Source of the DNA: JADCRZ01 sp037718865
Lineage (GTDB): Bacteria > Bacteroidota > Bacteroidia > Chitinophagales > Chitinophagaceae
Assembly (NCBI GenBank): GCA_037718865.1
Contig: JBBJMP010000002.1
Location: forward strand, 310,001-374,000
Direction of reading: 5' to 3'
DNA: 64,000 bases
Shown: positions 1-9,272 of the stretch, piece by piece
How the letters are laid out: the number at the start of each line of letters is the position of its first letter
Numbering within the stretch: the stretch's first letter is position 1
The notes under the pieces: model-generated
Database searches by the model: none
What the model was told of the DNA's origin: nothing
What the model saw: only the letters and a program-made list of their open reading frames with translations
Position numbers and translations under genes: made by a program

Positions 1-1929
1 ACTGATCCGATAATCGGACGCGACAAAGAGACAAGGATGATGATGGAGATCTTATGCCGCAGAACCAAGCCAAACGTAATTATCACAGGCGAAGCAGGTG
101 TTGGTAAAACCGCTTTGATAGACGGCTTTGCCCTCGATATTGTAAATAATAACGTGCCGGCACAGCTTTCAAATTCCCTGCTGTTCGAATTAGACCTGGG
201 AGCCCTTATCGCCGGGGCTTCGTATAAAGGCGAAGTGGAAGACCGGTTGAAAAACATTTTGAAAGAAATAAAGGGCTTCTCGAAAGCCATTCTTTTTATA
301 GATGAGATTCATACACTTTTGGATAATAAAGGTAGTGGGATAGGGAGCGGGGCGGCGAATCTATTAAAACCGGAACTGGCACGGGGTGAAATAACCGTGA
401 TCGGCGCTACTACAACCGATGAATACCGCAAGTTTATCGAATCCGATCAGGCGTTCACACGCCGGTTTGAAGTATTAAACGTTTCTGAGCCCAGTGAAGA
501 AGCGGCGGAGAAAATGCTCAACCGCTTAGCGTCTAAATTTGAAGAACACCATCAGCTGACGATAGAAAAGGACGCTATAGGGGAATGTGTGCGCTTGTCG
601 AAGCGCTACCTGAAAGGCAAACGGTTGCCGGATGTCGCCATTGATCTTTTAGATGGAACTATGGCGGCTATTAAGTTAATGGTGGATACAAACAAGGGGG
701 ATATTGACCACTTTAGAAAAGAACTGGAAAAAATAAAATCCAACGGTGCTGTTACGGAACAAGAACTGTTTAACGACTATAGATGGTTGAATGCGGTGCT
801 GCAGAATAAAATCAGCCCCGTATTGCTTGGCAAACTGGAAGACGCCACTCAGACCGACAAGTTTGAAACCGCGCAGGAGTACGATCAATTTTTGTCACAA
901 AGCCTGGATAAGCTAAGCCTGCTGGCAGATGATACCAAGCGTTCGGTAAACAAAGAGGATATTGCTTCGGTCGTATCGTACAAAACCAGCATTCCGCTGG
1001 GAAAAATACAAGCGCATGAAAAAGAAAAGCTGCTGAACATGGATGGCTTCCTTAAAAGAAGAGTTGTTGGTCAGGATCATGCTGTAAAGGCACTTTGCGA
1101 ATCTATACTTGAATCAAGAAGCGGATTAAATAAAAAAGGACAGCCTATTGGTTCTTTCTTTTTTTTAGGTCCTACGGGTACCGGTAAAACAGAGCTTGCC
1201 AAATCCATAGCCGAGTTTCTGTTCAATGATGAAAAGGCAATGATCCGGTTTGATATGTCGGAGTTTAAAGAAGAGCATTCTGCAGCCTTGCTTTACGGCG
1301 CCCCGCCGGGTTATGTGGGGTATGAAGAGGGCGGCATGCTGGTGAACAAGATCCGGCAACGGCCCTACTCTGTATTACTGTTTGATGAAATAGAAAAAGC
1401 GCATCCTTCGGTGTTTGATACGTTTTTGCAAATCCTGGATGAAGGACACATGCATGACCGGCTGGGAAAAGAAGGCGATTTTTCCAACGCGCTCATCATC
1501 TTCACTTCAAACATTGGCAGCGAATGGATCGCCGAGCAATTCGGGAAGGGCGAAGTACCTACTTCCAACAAACTGATGGAGATCATGACCAAGTATTTCA
1601 GGCCGGAATTCCTGGCGCGGTTAACCGAAATCGTTCCTTTTGCTCCGATCAGTGAAAACAACATCGTCCGCATCTTTGAAATTCAGATGAAAAGCCTGCT
1701 GGAAGCACTAGACAAGCAAGGGATCAGGCTTGAGCTTTCGGATGAAGTGAAAAAACACCTTGCCTTGAACGGATTTACACCGAAGTATGGAGCGCGCCAA
1801 ATATCGGGCGTGATCCGAAACCAGCTTCGCCGGCCCATATCAAAATATATCATCGCCGGAGAATTGAAGAAAGGAAATACAGTAAACGTTCATCTTGAAG
1901 AAGAAGCCTTATCATGGGCTATTGAATAA
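1..1929 (+). CDS. tssH: Type VI secretion ATPase TssH/ClpV (5' partial)
   Basis: This is a ClpB-family AAA+ disaggregase that unfolds and recycles the contracted T6SS sheath in the cytoplasm. The frame is open to the window edge: bases 1-36 read TDPIIGRDKETR, the usual lead-in to the first AAA domain, so the true start and the N-terminal ClpN domain lie upstream. The first Walker A is GEAGVGKTA and the first Walker B is ILFIDEIHTLL. A short middle domain follows, and then the second AAA module with GPTGTGKTE and LLFDEIEKAH. The short middle domain and the tssB and tssC genes immediately downstream favour ClpV over housekeeping ClpB. Family assignment is firm; the ClpV subtype rests mainly on context. 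Confidence 0.93.
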   Translation, partial: TDPIIGRDKETRMMMEILCRRTKPNVIITGEAGVGKTALIDGFALDIVNNNVPAQLSNSLLFELDLGALIAGASYKGEVEDRLKNILKEIKGFSKAILFIDEIHTLLDNKGSGIGSGAANLLKPELARGEITVIGATTTDEYRKFIESDQAFTRRFEVLNVSEPSEEAAEKMLNRLASKFEEHHQLTIEKDAIGECVRLSKRYLKGKRLPDVAIDLLDGTMAAIKLMVDTNKGDIDHFRKELEKIKSNGAVTEQELFNDYRWLNAVLQNKISPVLLGKLEDATQTDKFETAQEYDQFLSQSLDKLSLLADDTKRSVNKEDIASVVSYKTSIPLGKIQAHEKEKLLNMDGFLKRRVVGQDHAVKALCESILESRSGLNKKGQPIGSFFFLGPTGTGKTELAKSIAEFLFNDEKAMIRFDMSEFKEEHSAALLYGAPPGYVGYEEGGMLVNKIRQRPYSVLLFDEIEKAHPSVFDTFLQILDEGHMHDRLGKEGDFSNALIIFTSNIGSEWIAEQFGKGEVPTSNKLMEIMTKYFRPEFLARLTEIVPFAPISENNIVRIFEIQMKSLLEALDKQGIRLELSDEVKKHLALNGFTPKYGARQISGVIRNQLRRPISKYIIAGELKKGNTVNVHLEEEALSWAIE

Positions 1930-1982
1930 GTTTATTCGCAGTATTAATATGATACTTTGATCCATTTTTAAATTTTAATAGT

Positions 1983-2444
1983 ATGCCTCAAGTCAAACCC
2001 GGTATCGCTACCACCATTCTTGCTCCCGATCCTGTGGGTGAAGGATTCGTTGAAATCTCACCCAATAAAACGCTTTTCATTCAAAAGCTGACAAATGAAG
2101 ACCCGATAAGCCCCGAAATCGTAGAAGGACTGCAAACCGTAGAGCAGGTGTTTGAACATTTTAAGCCCAACTGCGATGTAGAACTGGATAAAGAAGACGG
2201 CTCTACGATGAAAGAAAATTTCAGGTTCTCCGGTTTGGGCGATTTTGATACAAAGAACCTTACCAATCAAAGTGCTTATCTGAAAAACCTGAGCCTGGAA
2301 AATGATGCTCACCTAAAGGTCGTTAAGCAATTGGGAACGAATAAATCACTGAAGAAAGTGATTGAAAACCCTGAATCTAAAGCAGCTTTCGTCAATGCGC
2401 TACGGGCGTTAGCACTGGAGTTGGAAGAAGTTGATCAGGAATAA
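1983..2444 (+). CDS. tssB: T6SS contractile sheath small subunit TssB
   Basis: This 153-residue protein has the size and layout of TssB (VipA), which pairs with TssC to build the contractile sheath in the cytoplasm. Visible family traits are the central FRFSGLGDFDTKNL segment, equivalent to the conserved GDF motif of TssB, and a helical acidic C-terminus ending in ALALELEEVDQE. It lies 53 bp after the ClpV gene and 61 bp before tssC, which is the expected sheath gene neighbourhood. The start ATG follows an AT-rich leader without a clear Shine-Dalgarno sequence, as is normal in Bacteroidota. Assignment is by pattern and context; no search was run. Confidence 0.88.
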   Translation: MPQVKPGIATTILAPDPVGEGFVEISPNKTLFIQKLTNEDPISPEIVEGLQTVEQVFEHFKPNCDVELDKEDGSTMKENFRFSGLGDFDTKNLTNQSAYLKNLSLENDAHLKVVKQLGTNKSLKKVIENPESKAAFVNALRALALELEEVDQE

Positions 2445-2505
2445 ACAGTACTGGCATTTCCTTTCATCGTAAAACACTTTAGTAAATCTTGAAAAACGTA
2501 TTTAT

Positions 2506-3870
2506 ATGGCTTCCGAAACAAAAGACGTAAACATAGAACAGTATAAAGATGAAAAGCAGTTGCGCGAGGTTCCGGCACTGGAAACTTCTGTAACGACCCT
2601 GGCAAAATCAGGAGGTTTTGATTTTCTGGAATCAGTCGTTGATGGTCTTGATAATATGAATCCGGTGCGCAAGGCAAAACGCGACATCTTTAAAGAACCG
2701 GCCAAAAAGAAGCAACGTGCGGAATTAAAGAAGAAGCTGCAGATGTGGATTGACCTGCTATCGGAAAATAATTCGGTTTCTGAAATGGTGGAAAAAGCAG
2801 AAGAACGGTCAGCCATCGCAGAAGGCTTATGGAAAGGCAATTTGAAAAAAGTGTTAGAGTCCAGCCGCGAGTTGGAACAATCCTATCGTTCCGTACACCT
2901 GTTCTATAAAAATACGGAATCGCCAAAGCTAAAAAACGTCGTGCTGCTCAATGCCCCTATGGATAAGCTGACCGACCTGGATGAGCCGCGGTTTATAGAA
3001 CATGTAGCTAAAGAGTTGAAGAGCAAATACGACCGGCTTGATCTGCGGCAGAATTATTCCCTGATGGTGATTCCCGGCTACCTCAAATCAAATCTGGTGG
3101 TAGACAAATGGGCGAAGATGGCGTATGAGAATAAAGTGATGCTGATAACCGATTTCGTGAATGCGGAATCACCGGATGATGTGCTGGATCTATTTACGAA
3201 TGCAGACCTTACCAGCGCTGATCCGCAGAAGGCCAACGTGATCATGACCTGTAATTATATTATAGGCAGGGGAAAGAAAGCGGAAGTGGGCGAGCAGGAT
3301 GATGTATACGTGCCTGGTTCGGCTGCGCTGGCCGGCAAAATGTATTGCACTAAACTATCGCAGCCGGTAGCCGGCAAAACGTATGGGTTACTTGATGAAG
3401 TAGAATCGGCACGCTTTGATCAGCAAAAAGCCGATATATCCGTACTGGAAGATGCAGGTCTGGTTCCCCTTGTGGGTGAATGGGGCCGGGTAATGCCTTT
3501 TTCTGCCAAAACACTATTTACCGGTGATAACCTGGGAATGAAAACCTATTCGGTGGTACGCGTATTTGATTTTATTGCAAAGGTGCTTTCAGATTTTCTG
3601 AACCGGCGCGCCTTTGAGCTCTGGAACTCCAAACTGGAAAAAAATCTTCGCTCGCAGATTGTGAAGTTTCTGGATGGTATTCAGGGGCCTGACAAACTGA
3701 TTGATAAATTTCAGATCATCCGCTTCGAACGGGATGAGGATCAGAAGGACCGGATTTTTGTGGATATTCATATTACACCTTTTTTCCCGGCCAAAAGCTT
3801 CCTGGTGAAATTGGACGGCTATAAAGGGGATGACGGTGAAGAATGGAAGGCGCAATTCAAGCAGCAGTAA
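2506..3870 (+). CDS. tssC: T6SS contractile sheath large subunit TssC (Bacteroidota type)
   Basis: This 454-residue protein matches the Bacteroidota-specific TssC family (formerly DUF5458), the large sheath subunit that intertwines with TssB. The N-terminus is a charged helical region (residues 1-120) with the FDFLESVVDGLDNMNP segment, followed by an alpha/beta sheath core. The C-terminal part (VDIHITPFFPAKSFLVKLDG) resembles the usual TssC end that contributes to the sheath handshake. It directly follows tssB. The family fit and gene order support membership of T6SS subtype iii, the Bacteroidota class that lacks the TssJLM membrane complex. Confidence 0.9.
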   Translation: MASETKDVNIEQYKDEKQLREVPALETSVTTLAKSGGFDFLESVVDGLDNMNPVRKAKRDIFKEPAKKKQRAELKKKLQMWIDLLSENNSVSEMVEKAEERSAIAEGLWKGNLKKVLESSRELEQSYRSVHLFYKNTESPKLKNVVLLNAPMDKLTDLDEPRFIEHVAKELKSKYDRLDLRQNYSLMVIPGYLKSNLVVDKWAKMAYENKVMLITDFVNAESPDDVLDLFTNADLTSADPQKANVIMTCNYIIGRGKKAEVGEQDDVYVPGSAALAGKMYCTKLSQPVAGKTYGLLDEVESARFDQQKADISVLEDAGLVPLVGEWGRVMPFSAKTLFTGDNLGMKTYSVVRVFDFIAKVLSDFLNRRAFELWNSKLEKNLRSQIVKFLDGIQGPDKLIDKFQIIRFERDEDQKDRIFVDIHITPFFPAKSFLVKLDGYKGDDGEEWKAQFKQQ

Positions 3871-3960
3871 ATTTCTCGTGTCAGTTTGTTTTATTCTGAA
3901 GAGAAAGGCTTTTGGCTGCATGTGTAATAGCATGACGAACGTTTTAAAACCTCATGTTTG

Positions 3961-3992
3961 AGTCGAGAGTTAGAGTTCTGAGTTATGAGTCG
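3961..3992. repeat. AGT-type heptad-spaced intergenic repeat
   Basis: Five near-tandem units start with AGT and are spaced six or seven bases apart: agtcgag, agttag, agttctg, agttatg, agtcgag. Repeats of this style are, to my knowledge, common between genes in Chitinophagaceae and related genomes. No function is assigned. Confidence 0.5.
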
Positions 3993-4059
3993 AGTGTGAT
4001 AAGTTGTGAAGAGACTGTTTGCTATCACAAATGGGCATTGCAAATAATTGTATTCGTCG

Positions 4060-4084
4060 TTGCCCCGCATGCATGCCGGGGCAA
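4060..4084. terminator. GC-rich hairpin downstream of tssC
   Basis: The arms TTGCCCCG (4060-4067) and CGGGGCAA (4077-4084) pair perfectly around a loop that is itself a GCATGCATGC palindrome. A run of T is lacking, so this may be an mRNA-stabilising or attenuating hairpin rather than a classical terminator. Its position 190 bases after tssC would allow different expression of the abundant sheath genes and the genes downstream. Confidence 0.45.
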
Positions 4085-4201
4085 TGTTTCGTTATGAGGC
4101 TCGTGTATGCAAAGCCATTATAGGCAGTTGGAAAAAGATTTGAGGCATCAGGCTGTAGTCTCAATATTTAAAAAATTCGTGCTCTAAAAGCTAACCTGCA
4201 T

Positions 4202-5095
4202 ATGGCTATTCCAGTTTTTTTGGTATTCATTGGCAGTCTGCTCGGTTGTTCAATAGCCCTGGCTGTTGTGGTAAAAAACCTGGCGGAGGGGATTGCTGTT
4301 AGCGGTAAAAAGCCATTTTTATACGGATTCGTGTCGGCAATTTTAACCTCATTAGCAGCGTATCTTGCTTCCTTTATTTCTGAGAACCCGTTCGAGGTAT
4401 TTTGGTTTTTTGGAGGCATCTTTTTTCTTTTTGGCATAATGCATATGTTGTTTCTACACAAACGTTTTTTTTATGCCCACAAACACAACAGCAATAAAGT
4501 TCTTATTGCAGAAGTTTTATTCGGCTTATCTGTTATTCTTTTTACGATTGTTGTCTTTTCGGCGTTGCAATATTTTTTTAAAGACCGAAAATTTCTTTTC
4601 TATCCGATTGTAGTGAGTACCTTGCTGTTTTTTGTGCCGTTGCTGGTCTTTCATTCGTTTCAGGCCGCTTATGATATCCCTGCGGCAAGGTTTCCTACCT
4701 GGCAATATCCGTTGCATAAGCCTTTAGAATTGCCGGATATTGATGGGGTTGACCGGGTATGGATTATTGGATTTGAAGTTGCAAAAAACGCAACGTACGA
4801 CAGAAAAGATTATTTCCGCGTCAGGGCTCCCGAAACATGGCAACTAAGCACGTTATTTTACCATTTTATCAACGAGTATAACGATCCGGATAATAAAACT
4901 ACGATCGAATACATTGATAAAAATGATGAACCCTATGAATGGTGGTTCTACAAAAAACGGAAGTGGTACCAGATGCCCAAAATTTTAAATCCCGATTTCT
5001 CAATCAGGGAAAGCGGTATAAAGGAAAACACGGTTATCATTTGTGAGCGGCTTTTAAACACCGAACCCGTTTCAAAAACATACAACGTCAATTAA
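4202..5095 (+). CDS. tssN: T6SS membrane protein TssN
   Basis: This 297-residue protein has four or five hydrophobic segments in its first 170 residues (the first is VFLVFIGSLLGCSIALAVVV) and a soluble C-terminal domain of about 125 residues starting near PLELPDIDGVDRVWI. That layout and its place directly before tssK match TssN, one of the Bacteroidota-specific subunits thought to replace the TssJLM envelope complex. The C-terminal domain probably faces the cytoplasm and may contact the baseplate (inference). The stop codon is one base from the tssK start, which indicates translational coupling. Confidence 0.75.
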   Translation: MAIPVFLVFIGSLLGCSIALAVVVKNLAEGIAVSGKKPFLYGFVSAILTSLAAYLASFISENPFEVFWFFGGIFFLFGIMHMLFLHKRFFYAHKHNSNKVLIAEVLFGLSVILFTIVVFSALQYFFKDRKFLFYPIVVSTLLFFVPLLVFHSFQAAYDIPAARFPTWQYPLHKPLELPDIDGVDRVWIIGFEVAKNATYDRKDYFRVRAPETWQLSTLFYHFINEYNDPDNKTTIEYIDKNDEPYEWWFYKKRKWYQMPKILNPDFSIRESGIKENTVIICERLLNTEPVSKTYNVN

Positions 5096-5096
5096 C

Positions 5097-6254
5097 ATGA
5101 GAGATAGGCTTAAACATTACTTTGTTAACTGGGTGGATGGGATGAAAATCAATAAGACGCATTTTATTGACCAGAATAATGCGTTTAAAGACGCCTTGCA
5201 GGACGTAGCGGCGCTTCATCTCACCCCGCACCGGTATGGCATATTGCCGCCTTCGGTAGCCGGCGAAAATCCGTTTAGTGTGAAAGTTTCCCTGGATAAT
5301 CATAAGACCTTGCGTGTGGTTGTCGAGGCTTGTCAGGCAGTTACACCCGGGGGGGTGCGCATTGCGCTTCCGGCTTTTTCCTCGCTTGTACCGACAGATG
5401 CCGATTGCAGGCCTGCTACGATGTTTCCTTTTTCATCCCCCGGCGAGGAGCTTGACTGGTGGATTGTGCTGATCGTGCATCCATTTGAAACCCAACCGGC
5501 AGGAACGCCCGATTTATCAGAGAATCCACCGAGGTTCCCGACCGTGCTACCCACCTACACCATACAGGTTGTTAGCTCACAACAGTATAAGCAGTTCGCT
5601 TATTACCCCTATGCGTTAACAGTAGGTAAAGTGTTTGTATCTGGCGATGAAATAAACCTGGCCGATTATTATATTCCACCCTGTTATTCTGTTAATGCCC
5701 ATCCTGATTTAGTATCCTCGCTTGACGATTTTGACAAGTTTTTAGCCACCATGGAACGGCACTGCACACAGATCATACAAAAGATTTTTATGCAAAGCGA
5801 GCAAAACAAAATTTCAGAACCGGTCATGTTCATTTGCGACCGGGTTATAATATACTTAGGACAAGCGCTTACTGCTGCCCGTTGGAATTTGTTGCATGAT
5901 TCGCCTGCAGCCCTCTTTTTCGCGATGGCTTCTTTGGCAAGAGTAATTAAAAATATCATAGACCTTCGTACAGGATCGGGAAAAGAAGAGCTGATGAATT
6001 ATTTGAGTGACTGGTGCGGCCTGAAGCAGGGCGAACTGGAAAGCATGTTGAGCAGTATTGCCAATATGACCTATGAACATAATGATGTAAATAAGAATAT
6101 TTCAGAAACAGCGGTTTTTCTTAAAAAAATGACTAAGCTGTTCGAAACGTTGGCTGACCAGGACTTTATTGGCAAGCCTAAGGTAACACCGAAACCAAAA
6201 CCAATAATTGTGGGAGTACAACAAAGTAGTAACAAGCCAGGATCTCGAAGTTAA
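5097..6254 (+). CDS. tssK: T6SS baseplate subunit TssK
   Basis: This 385-residue cytoplasmic protein begins VNWVDGMKINKTHFIDQNNA, the Bacteroidota counterpart of the TssK N-terminal signature in which a W-x-x-G-M segment precedes an H-F pair. TssK links the baseplate wedges to the membrane complex. A beta-rich N-terminal half is followed by a helical region and a basic, proline- and lysine-rich tail (residues about 360-385). It is coupled to tssN by a one-base gap. The assignment is from the N-terminal signature, length and context. Confidence 0.82.
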   Translation: MRDRLKHYFVNWVDGMKINKTHFIDQNNAFKDALQDVAALHLTPHRYGILPPSVAGENPFSVKVSLDNHKTLRVVVEACQAVTPGGVRIALPAFSSLVPTDADCRPATMFPFSSPGEELDWWIVLIVHPFETQPAGTPDLSENPPRFPTVLPTYTIQVVSSQQYKQFAYYPYALTVGKVFVSGDEINLADYYIPPCYSVNAHPDLVSSLDDFDKFLATMERHCTQIIQKIFMQSEQNKISEPVMFICDRVIIYLGQALTAARWNLLHDSPAALFFAMASLARVIKNIIDLRTGSGKEELMNYLSDWCGLKQGELESMLSSIANMTYEHNDVNKNISETAVFLKKMTKLFETLADQDFIGKPKVTPKPKPIIVGVQQSSNKPGSRS

Positions 6255-6340
6255 AATTCAAAGGAAGTGGCATAAGCAAAAGGCTATATGGAAAACGTTT
6301 ATACCGATGCTGCAATGTGTTCTATAAAAATCATCTGTTT

Positions 6341-6766
6341 ATGAAACCGTTAAACCGGGCAGAACGAAACAACGCCTTTCTTGGTTTTCTGCTTCTTTTT
6401 TTAATAACCATCGGCATTGTGCTAACTGTCGTTTTTTTTAGTATAAAAGTGCCGTTCAGTGAAAACGAAAAATTGCGAAGCAAGGTGTTAATGATGCAAC
6501 ATGAGAAGAATTTGTCCGATTCCTTCAGGGTTGCCATGAATGTAGCACTGAACGAACTTGCGAAGTTTAATGAAAAAAAAGAGCCGGCAATCGTTACGAA
6601 GCGAAGTGTTCAATTGAAGATAGAAAGAATGGGAAGGTTTATTAAAAACATGCCCGAGGAAACGTCTAAGGAAGAGAAATCTATTTATGACCTGGTTATA
6701 CAAAACCTTGCAGATTTAAATGACGCTAAAACAAGAATAAGAAATCTGGAGGATCAACAAAATTAG
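6341..6766 (+). CDS. tssO: T6SS transmembrane protein TssO
   Basis: This small protein of about 141 residues has one N-terminal membrane span (FLGFLLLFLITIGIVLTVVF) and a mostly helical, charged remainder that should be periplasmic. Its size, topology and position after tssK match TssO, a Bacteroidota-specific envelope subunit. I chose ATG 6341 (MKPLNRAERNNAF) over the start eight codons upstream at 6317 because the polar lead before the span is then typical. It probably forms part of the trans-envelope channel with TssN and TssP. Confidence 0.72.
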   Translation: MKPLNRAERNNAFLGFLLLFLITIGIVLTVVFFSIKVPFSENEKLRSKVLMMQHEKNLSDSFRVAMNVALNELAKFNEKKEPAIVTKRSVQLKIERMGRFIKNMPEETSKEEKSIYDLVIQNLADLNDAKTRIRNLEDQQN

Positions 6767-6800
6767 GCAGGAAATCACAGAGCTTTTAAAAACCTTTGAA

Positions 6801-7970
6801 ATGAACGCGACTAATTTTTTCACCAAAAGAATGCTGGGAATGGATTACAGGGTTTGGGGAGCCATGTTATTGGTATGTTTTTTAAGTTTAGGACTGTACG
6901 GCTATAAACAAATAAGGGTCAACACCACAAATGATCGGCCTTGCCCACCCGATACCATCACTGTAAATGGCAAAAGGGTTGAAGTTGTAGCGATTTGCTA
7001 CCTGAACCGGTATTCACTATTCGAAGTTCAATCGGAAGCGGCTGCAACAGTGGAGTGGAACTTTAGAGATGGTACAAAGGTGAAAAATGGACGGATTGTG
7101 TCTCACAAATTTACTCAGGAAGGAACCTACAGGATAACAGCCACTGTAAATGGAAGATGCGAATTTGAATTCGGACTGGAAATTGTTGAAGACCCCCTAC
7201 ATTCAGGCAATCAGGAAAAACCGATTGTCGAAATTTATGCTGACCCGATGTCTCCTGCAACAGGCAGCACCGTAAACTTTTATTGCTTGGCTGACATGGC
7301 GTCCATCGCTTCTTACGAATGGAAAGTATTAAACACGAACGAGGTTCAGAAAGATGCTGTGCCAGCTTTTACGTTCAATGATGCAGGAACCTATACCATT
7401 CAATTGGTAATTAACAACGACCCTTCAACAACAACAACTAGGGTGATAGAAGTGTCTACAGAAATGACACAAACGCAGCGAACAGCTAATAGCGATTTGG
7501 GTGCGGGAATGCCAGGCAATATTGGTCCACTCGGGAATTTAATTAACGGAGGCGGGAATTCTTCGAATAATAACGACCCGCAGTCAAACAATGGTTCCGC
7601 AAATAATAATCAAGGCACCATTAAGCCACCTGTAGATTCCTCAAAAATAGCTCCCATGCCTAAAGCGCCAGAAGTGGACCCAAATGCTTTCAAGGACCTG
7701 TTGCAAAATGTTGTTGATGAGAATGGGAAAGAACTTGAAGACTTGTATGAATATCTTGATTACAAGGCATCCACAATGGTAGAGGTGAATGAGAATAAGC
7801 CTTTGATACCACTTAAAGACTTCTGCAAGAATATGAAAGATAAAAAGAAAAAGAAGCGGAAAATACAATCATTAAGTTTCAAAATAGATGATAAAAAAAG
7901 CATTCAAGCCATACAGGTGAAGGTTCCGGAAAGTGGAGGATTTTGGGATCGGTTGAATCCCTTTAATTAA
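6801..7970 (+). CDS. PKD-domain T6SS envelope protein (TssP-like)
   Basis: This 389-residue protein has an N-terminal anchor (WGAMLLVCFLSLGLYGY) and then two Ig-like modules. The first (residues about 45-135) has a PKD-like core (VEWNFRDGTKV, FTQEGTYRITATV). The second (about 145-220) contains YEWKV and FNDAGTYTIQLVI. An Asn/Gly/Ser-rich linker (residues about 250-275) leads to a lysine-rich C-terminal domain ending in GGFWDRLNPFN. The position after tssO and the single-span periplasmic topology suggest TssP, the third Bacteroidota-specific envelope subunit. The subunit name is inferred from context; the PKD modules are seen directly. Confidence 0.65.
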   Translation: MNATNFFTKRMLGMDYRVWGAMLLVCFLSLGLYGYKQIRVNTTNDRPCPPDTITVNGKRVEVVAICYLNRYSLFEVQSEAAATVEWNFRDGTKVKNGRIVSHKFTQEGTYRITATVNGRCEFEFGLEIVEDPLHSGNQEKPIVEIYADPMSPATGSTVNFYCLADMASIASYEWKVLNTNEVQKDAVPAFTFNDAGTYTIQLVINNDPSTTTTRVIEVSTEMTQTQRTANSDLGAGMPGNIGPLGNLINGGGNSSNNNDPQSNNGSANNNQGTIKPPVDSSKIAPMPKAPEVDPNAFKDLLQNVVDENGKELEDLYEYLDYKASTMVEVNENKPLIPLKDFCKNMKDKKKKKRKIQSLSFKIDDKKSIQAIQVKVPESGGFWDRLNPFN

Positions 7971-8005
7971 AAGGATTATCATAAATCTAAATACGAATCT
8001 GAATA

Positions 8006-9244
8006 ATGAAAGCCAATCACTGTATAGCATTTTTAATGCTTCTGCCTAGTTTCTTTTTTCATAACGATGCAGAGGCGCAAAACATTCGCGGCGATACCAT
8101 TCATTTAGAGGCAAATAGCGTGGTCGCAGTAGTTTTTCCTTCTTCACCAAGCAAGGCTGAATTAGCTATTAACAATGGTCAGGAGGGTCTGTATGAAATA
8201 AGTGATATGGGAAAAAAGTCTCTTTCAATAAAGGCATTAAAAAAAGGAGCGAAGGATCAGGCTTTAGAAGTTACCGAAGGAGGGAGAAAGCATCTGTTTA
8301 TCTTATCTTATAAAGAAGGAAGCCCTGCACGGAGTATTGATTTGTCCACTAAAAAGAAATTATCAGCACGTGTTGTCGAAAAAAGGAAGGATGTGTCCAA
8401 AGCATTAAACGCGACGAATAGTTTATATGATCACGCAAGAACTGATATATCTAACCAGGCATTGTGGGAAGAAGTAGAAGCGAAATATCTGCAACTTGTA
8501 AACGTCGTAGATCCTAAAGATGCAGGCGTAGTGAAATCCAGGCTGGAAGAAAGCCGCAAACAGGTACAGGGTATAAAAGAAAAGAGGTATGACGAGGCAA
8601 TAAAGGAAGGTCAAAATTATCATTCCTTAAAGAAATACGGCGAAGCAAAGAAAGCTTATCTAAAAACCTTAGAGGACAAACCCGGAGATGTTCAGGCATT
8701 GAAATATATTAATTTAACTGACTCGGTCTGGGCTAAAGATTACGTAGATAAAGGCGATGAAGCCTATAAGGCAAAAAAATATGTGCTTGCAAAGACAAAT
8801 TACCAGGAAGCCATGAGTATTAAAGCGGATTATCCTTCTTTGCAAAATAAGTTCAATCAGGCAAAAAAGGACGCAGATCCGCTGATTTATAAGATTGAAA
8901 GAGAGAAAGGAGATGAGGCCCTGAAGGCAACTGATGTAGAAGAAGCAAGAAGAGCTTATGATTCTGCTTTATCTGTCAGGCCTGACGATAGGTACATCGA
9001 AAACCAGCTAAAGAAATTGATTCCTGAAGAGGAAAATATTGAACTGGATGAAAAGAGAGAAGCTGCGTATCAAAGTATACTGGCTGCAGCTAAAAGTCTG
9101 GCTGGCAAGGCATCCAATGTACAGGAATATGATTTAGCCATAAAAGAATATGAACGAGCGTTAGCTATGATTCCAACCAGAAAATTTCCTAGGAAGTTAA
9201 TAAATGAGCTTACTAAAATAAAGAATGGCGTTAGGGCAAATTAA
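8006..9244 (+). CDS. Periplasmic TPR protein of the T6SS locus
   Basis: This 412-residue protein has a signal peptide (MKANHCIAFLMLLPSFFF, then AEAQ). Next is a beta-rich domain of about 90 residues with a VVAVVFPSSPSKAEL segment, reminiscent of N-terminal domains of Bacteroidota envelope proteins. The rest is built of tetratricopeptide-type repeats (YDEAIKEGQNYHSLKKYGEAKKAYLKTL; AYKAKKYVLAKTNYQEA; ALKATDVEEARRAYDSAL; NVQEYDLAIKEYERAL). It probably scaffolds envelope parts of the secretion machine. I could not match it confidently to TssQ or TssR. Its 3' end lies 28 bases before the chosen start of the transglycosylase gene. Confidence 0.7.
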   Translation: MKANHCIAFLMLLPSFFFHNDAEAQNIRGDTIHLEANSVVAVVFPSSPSKAELAINNGQEGLYEISDMGKKSLSIKALKKGAKDQALEVTEGGRKHLFILSYKEGSPARSIDLSTKKKLSARVVEKRKDVSKALNATNSLYDHARTDISNQALWEEVEAKYLQLVNVVDPKDAGVVKSRLEESRKQVQGIKEKRYDEAIKEGQNYHSLKKYGEAKKAYLKTLEDKPGDVQALKYINLTDSVWAKDYVDKGDEAYKAKKYVLAKTNYQEAMSIKADYPSLQNKFNQAKKDADPLIYKIEREKGDEALKATDVEEARRAYDSALSVRPDDRYIENQLKKLIPEEENIELDEKREAAYQSILAAAKSLAGKASNVQEYDLAIKEYERALAMIPTRKFPRKLINELTKIKNGVRAN

Positions 9245-9272
9245 CACGGTTAATGCATCGGTAAAACGAACA

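Larger units (their letters stand above)
3871..4201 (+). other. Intergenic gap between tssC and tssN
   Basis: This 331-bp gap inside the T6SS locus contains no convincing gene. It holds an AGT-type heptad repeat (3961-3992) and a strong GC-rich hairpin (4060-4084), listed separately. A new transcription unit for tssN onward may start here, but no clear TAnnTTTG promoter element was found. Confidence 0.5.

Noticed and set aside
1365..1673. Antisense open frames under the ClpV gene, and similar ones throughout
   Set aside because: They lie opposite well-supported genes, lack protein-like motifs and arise from codon bias of the real frame.
3961..3992. Possible CRISPR-like array
   Set aside because: Units are only six or seven bases with no spacers, and there are no cas genes in the window.
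8006..9244. Assignment of the TPR protein as TssQ or TssR
   Set aside because: It is not a lipoprotein as expected for TssQ and lacks the size and domains expected for TssR.
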